Source: an uncultured Alphaproteobacteria bacterium (GTDB lineage: Bacteria; Pseudomonadota; Alphaproteobacteria; UBA7985). Taken from it: a stretch of 64,000 bases of DNA. Below are positions 43,722-52,525 of this stretch, in pieces. The translations under genes were made by a program, and so were the position numbers. The DNA is taken from the NCBI GenBank assembly GCA_905479265.1, contig CAJQLX010000033.1:1-64000 (forward strand), in the 5' to 3' direction. The stretch's first letter is position 1. Each line of letters starts with the position of its first letter. The notes beneath the pieces are model-generated. The model saw only the letters and a program-made list of their open reading frames with translations, made no database searches and was not told the DNA's origin.

Positions 43722-45071
43722 ATGGTCAAAGTCCTCATTCCTTCTGGTGCGCTCGGGATCAGCGTTGATCCCGATGCGCTAGAGCGCGGGTTGCAGATGC
43801 AGCCTGACATCATCGCCATTGATGGCGGCTCAACCGACAGCGGTCCGCACTACTTGGGCACCGGAACGTGCAAGTATTCGCGCGCGTCGGTGAAGCGTGA
43901 GTGGCGGCTGTTGATGCTGGCGCGGGCACGGTTGGGGGTGCCTTTGTTGATTGGCACAGCGGGCACCTGTGGCACCGACTCCATGGTGGATTGGCTGCTC
44001 GACATCACCCGCGAAATCGCGGCGGAAGAGGGCCAAAGCCTGCGCGTTGCGGCGCTCTATTGTTCCCAAGATACCGGGGCCGTGGCGCAGTCGTTTGCGG
44101 GTGGAGCGGTCTCAGCCTTGCCCGGCGCCCCCGAAATCTCCGCCAAAACCATCACCGATTGCAGCAATATCGTTGCCTTGGCCGGGGCTGAGCAGATACG
44201 CGCGGCGCTGGCGACTGGCGCTGAAATCGTGATTGCGGGGCGGTCTACGGACACGGCGGTTATCGCCGCTTTACCGCTTGCGCGCGGCTGTCATCCGGGC
44301 GGGGCTTGGCATGGGGCCAAGATCGGTGAGTGCGGGGCTTTGGCGACCAACAACCCGGCGTCGGGGTCCATCTTGATCGAATTCGACGACGAGGGCTTTA
44401 CCGTTCAGCCGACCGGCGAAGGCGTTTTGGCCACGCCAACGACGGTTTTCGCACATATGCTGTACGAAAATACGGACCCCTTTATCCTGTACGAACCCGG
44501 CGGGCATCTGGACGTCACCGAGGCGACCTATCAGCCCGTAAATGGCAACAGCGTGCGGGTGCAGGGCAGTGTCTGGAACCCCGATGCGCGGTACACGGTC
44601 AAGCTCGAAGGCGCGCAGATGGCGGGGTACCAAACCGCTTCGTTGGTGCTGGTTCGGGACCGGCGCTATGTGGGGGCAATCACGCAATGGATCCAGCAAC
44701 TCCAAGCCACGTTCGAGCAGCGCGAGGGCGATAATATCAGCGGTGACTACACGCTCGAATTCCGACTGATTGGCGCAAATGCGACGCTGGGGGGCTTGGA
44801 AACACAGGTCGAAGGCGCGCATGAAATTGGCGTTCTTTCGATCATCACCGCGCCGACCCAGCAAAGCGCCAACGACATTGCCAAGCTGCTGAACCCCTAT
44901 TTGCTGCACTACGCTCTCACCCCCAACGAGCCAATGCCGACCTTTGCCTTTCCGTTTTCGCCGCCAGAAATGGACCGGGGTGCGCTGCACGAATTTGTGC
45001 TCAATCACGTGCTTGAACTCGCCGACCCCATGGACGCGTTCCGGCTTGAAGTGAAGGAGATCGGCGCATGA
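43722..45071 (+). CDS. AtuA/DUF1446-family protein
   Basis: A 449-residue cytoplasmic protein of the acyclic-terpene-utilisation AtuA (DUF1446) family. Its enzyme activity is not established to my knowledge. Conserved features visible are IIAIDGGSTDSGPHYLGTG near the N-terminus, PLLIGTAGTCGTDSMVDW, ITDCSNIVALAGAEQI, VIAGRSTDTAVIAALPL and the basic/acidic EGAQMAGYQTASLVLVRD in the C-terminal half. The glycine-rich N-terminal loop hints at nucleotide, acyl-CoA or polyanion binding. It overlaps the DUF4387 gene by 4 bases (ATGA), suggesting a two-subunit complex. Context points to isomerisation, hydration or lyase chemistry on a tricarboxylate. Confidence 0.85.
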   Translation: MVKVLIPSGALGISVDPDALERGLQMQPDIIAIDGGSTDSGPHYLGTGTCKYSRASVKREWRLLMLARARLGVPLLIGTAGTCGTDSMVDWLLDITREIAAEEGQSLRVAALYCSQDTGAVAQSFAGGAVSALPGAPEISAKTITDCSNIVALAGAEQIRAALATGAEIVIAGRSTDTAVIAALPLARGCHPGGAWHGAKIGECGALATNNPASGSILIEFDDEGFTVQPTGEGVLATPTTVFAHMLYENTDPFILYEPGGHLDVTEATYQPVNGNSVRVQGSVWNPDARYTVKLEGAQMAGYQTASLVLVRDRRYVGAITQWIQQLQATFEQREGDNISGDYTLEFRLIGANATLGGLETQVEGAHEIGVLSIITAPTQQSANDIAKLLNPYLLHYALTPNEPMPTFAFPFSPPEMDRGALHEFVLNHVLELADPMDAFRLEVKEIGA

Positions 45072-45361
45072 GCTTGGTGCAGGATATTCGGTCAAAGAAC
45101 GCGGGGCCGTTCTGGATCACCATTGACGTGTTTTGCGCAGACGCTGCGGCCTTTGCGCGCTTGAACTCCGCGCTGACCACAGCAATGGTGGCACAGGCGC
45201 TGAACGCCGATCTGGCCCGAGTGCAGCGTTTCGACATTGCCGCACTCAACGTCATAAAATTCAGCGCGCCACGCGAAGTCGTCCAAGGCTCGCGCGCGGA
45301 TCGCGACATGCACGGCGCGTCCTATGCGGTGCTGATCAAGGAATTGGTCGACGCCCTCTGA
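45068..45361 (+). CDS. DUF4387-family small protein
   Basis: A 97-residue protein with no signal peptide or helix. Conserved-looking parts are IRSKNAGPFWITIDVFCAD at the N-terminus and FSAPREVVQGSRADRDMHGASYAVLIKEL at the C-terminus, rich in Arg, Asp and His. DUF4387 proteins typically accompany AtuA-like proteins and are probably their small subunit; the 4-base overlap here agrees. Function unknown. Confidence 0.83.
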   Translation: MSLVQDIRSKNAGPFWITIDVFCADAAAFARLNSALTTAMVAQALNADLARVQRFDIAALNVIKFSAPREVVQGSRADRDMHGASYAVLIKELVDAL

Positions 45362-45428
45362 TTGATGCAAGGAAACTGCAAGCCCTCGTGCTTAAAACAG
45401 GGAACAGTATCGAAAGGGAGGTTCGTGC

Positions 45429-46817
45429 GTGCAGGTTGATGTAGCGGTTCTCGGAGGCGGGAACGCGGCTCTTTGCGGGGCGATCAATGCGGCGTTGGCG
45501 GGGTGTTCCGTGTTGCTGCTGGAAAGCGCGCCCAAGCCCTATCGCGGCGGAAACTCCCGACACACACGCAATTTCCGCTGCATGCATCAGGCGCCGATTG
45601 CGCCGCTAACGGATTCTTATCTCGAAGACGAATATTTCGATGACCTGATCAAAGTGACCAAGGGCAACACGGACGAGACTTTGGCGCGCAAGGCCATTCG
45701 CGAGTCCGAAGCTTGCCTGCCTTGGATGCAGCAACAAGGCATTCGTTTTCAACCGTCCTTGAGCGGCACGCTGTCGCTATCCCGCACCAATGCGTTCTTT
45801 CTGGGTGGGGGAAAAGCGCTGGTGAACGCGCTCTATCGCCGGGCCGAAGCGCTGGGGGTTGAGGTGCGCTATGACACGGAAGTGACCCACGTCGATATGC
45901 AGGGCGAGCGGGTGACTGAGGTGGTTTTTACCGATGAACGCGGCGCGGAGCAGCGGGTGCAGCCCAAAGCCGTGATCGCGGCTTCGGGTGGGTTTCAGGG
46001 CGATACAGACTGGCTTGAGCGCGCTTGGGGACCGGGCGCGCAGAACTTTTTGATCCGGGGAACCAAGTACAACCGGGGTGTGGTGCTGCGTGATTTGCTG
46101 GACCAGGGCGCCCAGTCCGTTGGCGACCCGACTCAATGCCACGCCGTTGCGATCGACGGACGCGCGCCGAAGTTCGACGGCGGCATCGCCAGCCGGCTCG
46201 ATTGCGTGCCGTTCTCGGTGGTTTTGAACAAGCAGGGCGAGCGCTTCTACGACGAAGGCGAAGACGTTTGGCCCAAGCGCTACGCCATTTGGGGCCGACT
46301 GGTTGCCGCGCAGCCCGATCAGGTCGGTTTTGTCATCATCGACAGCCGCAGTTTAGAGCTGTTCATGCCCTCACTCTATCCGCCACTGGTCAGCGATACG
46401 CTGGCGGGACTGATTGATCAGATGGGGCTCCCCGCCGAACCAAGCCTCGCCTCAATCAGCACTTTTAACGCCGCCTGCGCCAATGATCTCAGCGGGTTTA
46501 AGCCGATGGAACTCGATGGGTTGAGCACGCGCGGGCTTGAACCGGCCAAGACCAACTGGGCGCGTCCCATCGTCGAGCCCCCGTTTTACGGCTACACCCT
46601 GCGTCCCGGCGTGACCTTTACCTATCTGGGTTTGAAGGTCGATGAGACATCGCGGGTGCAGATGCAGAACGGCCCAGCGGAAAACCTGTGGGCGGCGGGT
46701 GAAATCATGGCGGGCAGCATTTTGGGGCAGGGCTATCTGGCCGGTTTTGGCATGACCATAGGCACTGTTTTTGGCCGACAAGCAGGGCAGGAGGCCGGGG
46801 CTTATGTCCGAGGATAA
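45429..46817 (+). CDS. tcuA: FAD-dependent tricarballylate dehydrogenase-like protein
   Basis: A 462-residue flavoprotein of the fumarate reductase/succinate dehydrogenase family. GTG at 45429 follows AAAGGGAGG. The FAD motif is VAVLGGGNAALCGAINAALAG (5-25); GRGGNSRHTRNFRCMH, the active-site HPE-like segment and C-terminal LWAAGEIMAGSILGQGYLAGFGMTIGTVFGR are characteristic of TcuA, which oxidises tricarballylate to cis-aconitate in Salmonella. It works with the TcuB iron-sulfur/haem-type membrane protein encoded next, overlapping by 14 bases. Confidence 0.92.
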   Translation: MQVDVAVLGGGNAALCGAINAALAGCSVLLLESAPKPYRGGNSRHTRNFRCMHQAPIAPLTDSYLEDEYFDDLIKVTKGNTDETLARKAIRESEACLPWMQQQGIRFQPSLSGTLSLSRTNAFFLGGGKALVNALYRRAEALGVEVRYDTEVTHVDMQGERVTEVVFTDERGAEQRVQPKAVIAASGGFQGDTDWLERAWGPGAQNFLIRGTKYNRGVVLRDLLDQGAQSVGDPTQCHAVAIDGRAPKFDGGIASRLDCVPFSVVLNKQGERFYDEGEDVWPKRYAIWGRLVAAQPDQVGFVIIDSRSLELFMPSLYPPLVSDTLAGLIDQMGLPAEPSLASISTFNAACANDLSGFKPMELDGLSTRGLEPAKTNWARPIVEPPFYGYTLRPGVTFTYLGLKVDETSRVQMQNGPAENLWAAGEIMAGSILGQGYLAGFGMTIGTVFGRQAGQEAGAYVRG

Positions 46818-47949
46818 AGGCGCAGCAACACGCATGGAAAACCCACTCAGCGTCATCGAAGAAGCCGCGCGTCAGGTCAACATCTGCAACGCCTGCCGCT
46901 ATTGCGAAGGCTACTGTGCTGTGTTCCCGGCCATCACCTCAGCGCGCACGTTTGCCGAGGCTGATATCACCCAGTTGGCGAACCTCTGCCACAACTGCCG
47001 AGGCTGTTTCTACGCCTGTCAGTACGCGCCGCCGCACGAGTTTGAATTGAACCTGCCCAAGGCGCTGGCCGAAGTCCGGCAAGAAAGCTGGGAAAACTTC
47101 GCCTTTCCTCGCGCTTTGGGCACACGGTTTCAGCGCAGCGGCGCGGCCATTGCCGTTGTGGCTGTGCTGGCCTTTGCCGTCTTGTTCGCGTTGGCGCGCT
47201 TTGTGGGCGGGATTGGTGACTCACAGGGCGAGGGCTTTTATCGTGTCATGTCGCACACGGTCATGGTGTCGATTTTCATGCCGGCCTTTATCTTACCCAT
47301 GTTGGCCATGGCGGTCGGTTTGGTGCGCTATTGGCGCGCCACGCAGCCCACGGAACAGGCGTCTGGTGGCGGGCGGGGGTGGATGAATCCCCGTGCGTTG
47401 GCGCAGGCGTTTCACGATGCTGCCACCATGAAGAACCTCAGTGGTGGGCATGGCGAGGGCTGTAATTTCGAAGACGAAGACCGCTTCTCAAACCTGCGGC
47501 GCTGGCTGCATCAGGCAACGGCTTACGGCTTCATTTTGTGCTTTTTGGCGACCTCCAGCGGGACGGTTATGCACTATCTGTTGGATTGGCCCGCGCCCTA
47601 TCCGTTTTGGAGCCCGCCTAAGGTGTTCGGGGTGACGGGCGGAATTCTGCTCACCGGTGGAGCTTTCGGTTTGGCGTACCTGAAAACCCGCGCTGATCGC
47701 AATTTGGGCGATGGCCGTGCGTGGGGGGGTGAGATGGGTTTTGTGCTGCTGCTGGGCTCGGTTGGTCTCAGCGGTTTGCTGCTGTACTGGCTTGGCCAGA
47801 CGCCGATGCTCGACGTGCTGCTTGCCACGCACTTGGGCACCGTTTTGGCGCTGTTCCTGTTGCTGCCCTATTCGAAAATGGCGCACGGGTTCTATCGAAT
47901 GGCGGCGCTGGTGCGCGACGCACAGCGGCGGTTTGGCGCAGCTGGATGA
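46804..47949 (+). CDS. tcuB: Tricarballylate utilisation membrane iron-sulfur protein
   Basis: Re-oxidises the TcuA flavin and passes electrons to the membrane quinone pool. The 381-residue protein has two ferredoxin-like cysteine sets, C28-x2-C31-x2-C34-x3-C38 and C62-x2-C65-x2-C68-x3-C72, followed by about six membrane helices from residue 110. ATG at 46804 inside the tcuA end has AGGAGG upstream. The histidines in SHTVMVS, RWLHQATAYG and ATHLGTVLAL lie in helices and could ligate haem. Confidence 0.92.
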   Translation: MSEDKGAATRMENPLSVIEEAARQVNICNACRYCEGYCAVFPAITSARTFAEADITQLANLCHNCRGCFYACQYAPPHEFELNLPKALAEVRQESWENFAFPRALGTRFQRSGAAIAVVAVLAFAVLFALARFVGGIGDSQGEGFYRVMSHTVMVSIFMPAFILPMLAMAVGLVRYWRATQPTEQASGGGRGWMNPRALAQAFHDAATMKNLSGGHGEGCNFEDEDRFSNLRRWLHQATAYGFILCFLATSSGTVMHYLLDWPAPYPFWSPPKVFGVTGGILLTGGAFGLAYLKTRADRNLGDGRAWGGEMGFVLLLGSVGLSGLLLYWLGQTPMLDVLLATHLGTVLALFLLLPYSKMAHGFYRMAALVRDAQRRFGAAG

Positions 47950-49037
47950 CCGCACGCGTTCTTGCCACCGATGTTGCAAAACTGGCCCTAACAGCCCTGT
48001 TCGCGCTGAGCAGCGGATGGGTGTTCAGCCAATTCCGCTTGCCGGTGCCGTATATGCTTGGCTCACTGATTGGCGTTTGGGTGCTGGGCGCGGCGATCAA
48101 GCCTGCGCAACCTTGGCTGGGCGTCCCGCGGTGGTTCCATATTCCGGTGATTTTGGGTCTTGGAGTGATCGTCGGCGGGGCCATTGGGCCGGGCTTCTTT
48201 TCCTCGATCCAAGAATGGTGGTTTACGACGCTGGTGGTGATCGTTGCCACGGTGATCGCCACGACCGTTGGTTTTCTGGTGCTGTGGAAAGGCCGCCGTC
48301 GCCCGTGGCTGCAGGCCTTGCTGGGCGCCATTCCCGGTGGTCAGGCCGAGATTGCCGTGATCTCCCGCGATTATGTGGAAAAGGACTACGCCGTCGTTCT
48401 TTCCCATCTGGTTCGCGTTACCTTTATCTTCCTCTCCACACCGCTCATCCTCGCGCTGGTGGAGGGGCAGGACGCGGTTGAGCAGTCCTATGCGGTGCAA
48501 CAGGACTTGCCCGGTTTGCTCGATCTGCCCCCGCGCAAAATCCTTGAATTCGTGGCGATGGCGTTTGGCAGTTTTGTCATTGCACGCTGGATCCGAATGC
48601 CCATGCCGCACTTGCTGGGCCCCATGCTGGTGTCATTGGTGCTCAATGCCTTGGGTTGGGTGGAGACAGTCCGCCTGAACGAATTTGTGCTTCTGGCTCA
48701 AATCACCATTGGCGGGCAAATCGGTTCGCGGCTGAGCCGGGTGCCGTTTCGCGAAGTGGTCAGTTACCTGATCGACGGCGTGCTGGTGTCCATCGTCACA
48801 CTCAGCATTTACACCAGCTTCGCGATTGGCGTCGCCGCCTTGTTGGGCATGCGGCTGCTGGATGCCTATATCGGTTTTGTGCCGGGGGGCTTGTACGAAG
48901 TTACGGTGCTGTCGGTGCTGTTCGGCCTCGACGTTGCCTTTGTCGCCTTCCACAACACGCTGCGCGTTGTGCTGATCTATATCGGCCTGCCCATCGTTTT
49001 GGCGCGCATGCCGGTCAAATCGAGCAGCCCGTCCTGA
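47946..49037 (+). CDS. AbrB-family membrane protein
   Basis: A 363-residue integral membrane protein of the AbrB/AimC family (unrelated to the Bacillus AbrB regulator). It has about ten helices arranged as two repeats, each with a PxxxLLGPM-type segment (VPYMLGSLIGVWVLG and MPHLLGPMLVSLVLNALG) and PGGQAEIAVISRDY / VPGGLYEVTVLSVLF re-entrant-like loops. Transport function is unproven. Starts with an ATGA overlap after tcuB, so it belongs to the tricarballylate-type operon and may export or import an intermediate. Its stop codon abuts the convergent prpF-like stop with no base between. Confidence 0.85.
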   Translation: MTARVLATDVAKLALTALFALSSGWVFSQFRLPVPYMLGSLIGVWVLGAAIKPAQPWLGVPRWFHIPVILGLGVIVGGAIGPGFFSSIQEWWFTTLVVIVATVIATTVGFLVLWKGRRRPWLQALLGAIPGGQAEIAVISRDYVEKDYAVVLSHLVRVTFIFLSTPLILALVEGQDAVEQSYAVQQDLPGLLDLPPRKILEFVAMAFGSFVIARWIRMPMPHLLGPMLVSLVLNALGWVETVRLNEFVLLAQITIGGQIGSRLSRVPFREVVSYLIDGVLVSIVTLSIYTSFAIGVAALLGMRLLDAYIGFVPGGLYEVTVLSVLFGLDVAFVAFHNTLRVVLIYIGLPIVLARMPVKSSSPS

Positions 49038-50144
49038 TCAGTCCAGCAGAACGGCAGGAACGAAGATTTCGCCGGCCATGATCTTCTTCGCCGTGCGCAT
49101 GATCCCCGCCTTGTCGAACTCAGGCCCGTCCGGACCGTCGCGATAGGCCAACTCAACCTCAATCTGACCCTTTGGATGCTCCAGAACGAAGGTTTGCGAG
49201 GTGAAATCTGCTGCGCTGGAAACCTCTGAAACCACCGTGCCGGGCTGTGTAGCCGCTGTTGCAACGTTGATGGAGCCGGTAACGGCATGGGTCGGGTGAC
49301 AGCTTTGGGGGACGAAGTATCGGCTGGTGACGTGTCCGCCGTTCTTTGGCGGGCTGGCGATGCCCATTTTCGGCACAACTTTGCCCCGCGCATCGCCCAA
49401 GCCCATGCGCTCGGAAGCAACCAGCCGGGCCGCTTCCATCCGCGCCAGCAGCGCCGGATCATCCAGCGCGTCTTTGCTCTCATCCCCGCTGACGCCCAAT
49501 TCAGAGGCGCGGAACCAGATCATGGGCACCGCAACGTCGATCAGGGTGACGGTGAGGCCGTTGATGTCCTCGGACCGCTGACCGGTTGGAAACAACTTCC
49601 CGGTTTTGGAACCGACCACGTCGAGGAAGTTCATCACAACCGGTGACGCAGACCCCGCCACGCCGTCAATCCGCGTGTTGCCCATGTAAGACCATTGGCC
49701 CCCGGGCGTTTCCAAGACAGCTTCCATGAGCGCGTTGGTGTTGGTGTTGCGGATGGAGATGGACGTGATGGGGTCCGATGCCTCCACCAAGCCCATTTCC
49801 AGCGCAGCATGCCCCACGGCTGAGAGGATATTTCCGCAGCTGGGGTTTGTATCGACAAAGGGGCGTTCGAGGTCCACTTGGGCGAACAAATAATCGATGT
49901 CCACGCCCTCAACCGCTGAACGTGACAGCACGGCGGTTTTGGATGTCACGGGCGTTGCCCCGCCGACGCCGCCGAGTTGGGCGCTATCCACCTCGTCCGA
50001 GATGCCGTCGGTTGTCCCCAGTGCCGCGAGCAACACCGCGTCGCGCTTTGCCGGATCCGCTGGCAAGTCTTTGGCGTTCCAATAGGGGCCAGAGCTGGTC
50101 CCGCCCCGCATGAAAAGTGCTGGAATTCCCTTGAGATCTGACAT
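49038..50144 (-). CDS. PrpF-family isomerase (aconitate/oxalomesaconate isomerase type)
   Basis: A 368-residue protein of the PrpF family, with the diaminopimelate-epimerase fold; members isomerise methylaconitate, aconitate or 4-oxalomesaconate double bonds. ATG at 50144 has GGGAGGA upstream. Conserved parts: IPALFMRGGTSSGPYW at the N-terminus, DTNPSCGNILSAVGHAALEMG with the active-site cysteine, SPPKNGGHVTSRYF and SCHPTHAVTGSINVA. In context it would interconvert aconitate isomers made by TcuA or imported by the TTT systems. It is the last gene of the tctC-tctAB-prpF operon. Confidence 0.9.
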   Translation of the reverse strand: MSDLKGIPALFMRGGTSSGPYWNAKDLPADPAKRDAVLLAALGTTDGISDEVDSAQLGGVGGATPVTSKTAVLSRSAVEGVDIDYLFAQVDLERPFVDTNPSCGNILSAVGHAALEMGLVEASDPITSISIRNTNTNALMEAVLETPGGQWSYMGNTRIDGVAGSASPVVMNFLDVVGSKTGKLFPTGQRSEDINGLTVTLIDVAVPMIWFRASELGVSGDESKDALDDPALLARMEAARLVASERMGLGDARGKVVPKMGIASPPKNGGHVTSRYFVPQSCHPTHAVTGSINVATAATQPGTVVSEVSSAADFTSQTFVLEHPKGQIEVELAYRDGPDGPEFDKAGIMRTAKKIMAGEIFVPAVLLD

Positions 50145-50169
50145 GGCAAATCCTCCCAAAACGCGCGCT

Positions 50170-52419
50170 TTATGGCACGCCGAACATTTGTGGTTTCTTG
50201 AGATATTTCAGGACAGGATCGAGCATTTCGACCTCGCCAAACAATCGCTTGATCCCGCCGAGCGTCAGGCTCGGATTAACGAGGTCAGCGAGGAAAATCA
50301 GCAGCGCGACGGCAGCGGCGGCCAGCGCCAGATTCCACCACCATTTCAGCGGGCTGTAGCTCAACAGCAGGGTGACGCAGAACAGCGCGGTTGCGATCAA
50401 ATGACCGACTAAGGCGATGGCAACCACGTAACCGGCGATCCAGCCAAAGGCGAGCAACAGACTGCGCCGGCCCTCGGATTCTGCCAGATTGCGGGTATCG
50501 GCTTCTTCATCCTCCAACAGCTCTTGCTCGTCTTTGTTGAACAGCAGGCGGAACAGCGCGAGCAGGGCCAGTGGGAAGAACACCAGACCCAAGAAGTGCG
50601 GCATCTGTGCGTCGTTGATGTTTGAGCCGAAAAAGTAGAGCTTCTTGCCCCATGTCACCGGCCCAAACAGCATGTAAGCGAAGATCAGGACCACCACGCT
50701 GATAAAGGCGATGTTGGGCAGCTTTTCCCGCCACGTTCGGCTGAGCGTCATGCCGCTTTCGCGGTGCAGGCGGTTTTCGGATCGGTTGACGATGATGCCG
50801 TAGATGATGACCAAAACGATCAGCGCACCGATGATGCTCATCAGAATCCAGTCGATGGGGTCCATGTTGCCGCGTGCGATGCGCTGTGCGGCCCAGTTGA
50901 ACTTGGTTTCCATCGGACCGGCGAGGACAAAGCCGATCAGAAAGGCTGGACGAGACCATTTGAACCGGCGCAGCAAAATCCCCAAGCCGCCCAGCGTGAG
51001 CAGGGTCAGGAAGGAGTAGAACGACGCTGATTTGCTGACTTTGAAGACCGCAAAAAAGATGATGACCAGCAGGAAAGGCGCGAGGGTTGGAAAGGGGATT
51101 TTGGTCAGCCGGGCGATGGGCGCGCTCAGGCCGAAACAGAGCGCGGTTCCCATGACGTTGCCCAACATGAGCGTCCAAGCGATGAAGAACGTCACCACCA
51201 TGCCCGTAACCACGATGGTCGAACCGGGTAGGTTGAACTCGTCCAAAGGCTTGATCATGTCGAACATCGGCGGACCGGCTTCGATTGAGAAGATCGACAG
51301 AATGCCCAAAAAGACGGCCATGGACCCTGAACCGGGTAAGCCCAGCAACAGGGTCGGGACAAGCCCGCCGCCTTCTTTGGCGTTGTTTGCGCTTTCGGGG
51401 CCAATCACGCCGCGAATATCGCCCTTACCAAAGCTGGTGACGTCTTCACCGCGAGCGGCGACGATGGCTTTGGTCTGTCCGTAGGCGATCCAGTCAACCA
51501 CCGAGCCGCCCAAGCCCGGTACAATCCCGACCAGCACGCCGACAAAAGCGTTCCACAGGCTGATGAACTTGTTGTTCCACCAGTCCATGAAGCCTTGTTT
51601 CCAGCCATAGCCAAGCTTGGCGTCACCGGCGATGGAGCGGTTCTGGCGCAACAAATCGACGATTTCCGGCACGGCAAACATCGACAGGCCAATCATGGCC
51701 ACGCCCAAACCGCTGCGGAGGTACTTTTGCCATTCTTCGATGAAACCGTTGGGGTTCTTTGCGGTCAGGGAGTGGGGGAAAAACTGTGCGGTCCAGTCAC
51801 TGAACCCAACCAGCCAGTCGTATTCCTTGCCGGTAAAGCGGACAAAGCCATCCAGCGAGCCAGACCCCATCATGCCGACAAACAGGCCCAAGCCCGCCGC
51901 CAGAAAGCCCTTGAGCAGCGAGCGACCCGACAGAATGCCGATAAGCGCGATGCCAAAGACAGCCAGCATGAATTGCGCCGGCGTTCGAATGTAGGTGATG
52001 ATCGAGGCCGCAAAGGCGAGGATGACGGTCAGCACAACCACACCCAAAATCCCGCCAAACAGCGAGGAGACAAAGGCCGAAGACAGCGCTTGTGCGGCCT
52101 TGCCTTGCTTGGCCAACGGGAAGCCGTCGAGCACGGTTGCTTGAGACGCGCTGGACCCGGGAATGCCGAGAAGCACACTGGCAAAGGTGTCGGAGGTCGG
52201 GACCACGGCGATCATGCCAATGGCCATGGCAATCCCGGCAAGGGGTTCAGCTTGGAACTGTGTCAGAACGACAATGAGGATCGACATGCCGGCAATGCCA
52301 CCCAAACCGGGCAGAATACCAAGCGCGATCCCCATCAATACACCGAAGAAAACATACATGAGCACGCCCGGCTGGAGGATCAGCGCAAAGGCGGAGAAAA
52401 GGCTCTGTAACACGTCCAT
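50170..52419 (-). CDS. Fused TctA-TctB tripartite tricarboxylate transporter membrane protein
   Basis: A 749-residue membrane protein in which residues 1 to about 530 are a full TctA (ILPGLGGIAGMSILIVVLTQF near residue 34, IVPGLGGSVVDWIAYGQTKA near 298, ESANNAKEGGGLVPTLLLGLPGSGSMA), and the last about 180 residues are a TctB-like four-helix domain (from LPNIAFISVVVLIFAYMLFG) with an acidic linker EQELLEDEEADT between its helix pairs. Ordinary TctA and TctB are separate, as in the two other systems here. The fusion fixes subunit stoichiometry at 1:1. It lies between its receptor gene and the prpF-like gene. Confidence 0.9.
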   Translation of the reverse strand: MDVLQSLFSAFALILQPGVLMYVFFGVLMGIALGILPGLGGIAGMSILIVVLTQFQAEPLAGIAMAIGMIAVVPTSDTFASVLLGIPGSSASQATVLDGFPLAKQGKAAQALSSAFVSSLFGGILGVVVLTVILAFAASIITYIRTPAQFMLAVFGIALIGILSGRSLLKGFLAAGLGLFVGMMGSGSLDGFVRFTGKEYDWLVGFSDWTAQFFPHSLTAKNPNGFIEEWQKYLRSGLGVAMIGLSMFAVPEIVDLLRQNRSIAGDAKLGYGWKQGFMDWWNNKFISLWNAFVGVLVGIVPGLGGSVVDWIAYGQTKAIVAARGEDVTSFGKGDIRGVIGPESANNAKEGGGLVPTLLLGLPGSGSMAVFLGILSIFSIEAGPPMFDMIKPLDEFNLPGSTIVVTGMVVTFFIAWTLMLGNVMGTALCFGLSAPIARLTKIPFPTLAPFLLVIIFFAVFKVSKSASFYSFLTLLTLGGLGILLRRFKWSRPAFLIGFVLAGPMETKFNWAAQRIARGNMDPIDWILMSIIGALIVLVIIYGIIVNRSENRLHRESGMTLSRTWREKLPNIAFISVVVLIFAYMLFGPVTWGKKLYFFGSNINDAQMPHFLGLVFFPLALLALFRLLFNKDEQELLEDEEADTRNLAESEGRRSLLLAFGWIAGYVVAIALVGHLIATALFCVTLLLSYSPLKWWWNLALAAAAVALLIFLADLVNPSLTLGGIKRLFGEVEMLDPVLKYLKKPQMFGVP

Positions 52420-52470
52420 AAGGGGTGTTTCCTTGGGTGAATTGATCGAGGAAAACAGCCGATGGAACAG

Positions 52471-52497
52471 AGGGGTTAATGGAGAGAATTAACCCCT
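52471..52497 (-). terminator. Attenuator-like hairpin between tctC and fused tctAB
   Basis: Perfect 10-base inverted repeat AGGGGTTAAT/ATTAACCCCT with a seven-base loop, in the 106-base gap after the receptor gene on the minus strand. No long T-tract follows, so mRNA protection or partial termination is more likely than full termination. Confidence 0.6.
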
Positions 52498-52525
52498 CTA
52501 CCAACAGCACTAGGCCGCTGAGAAA

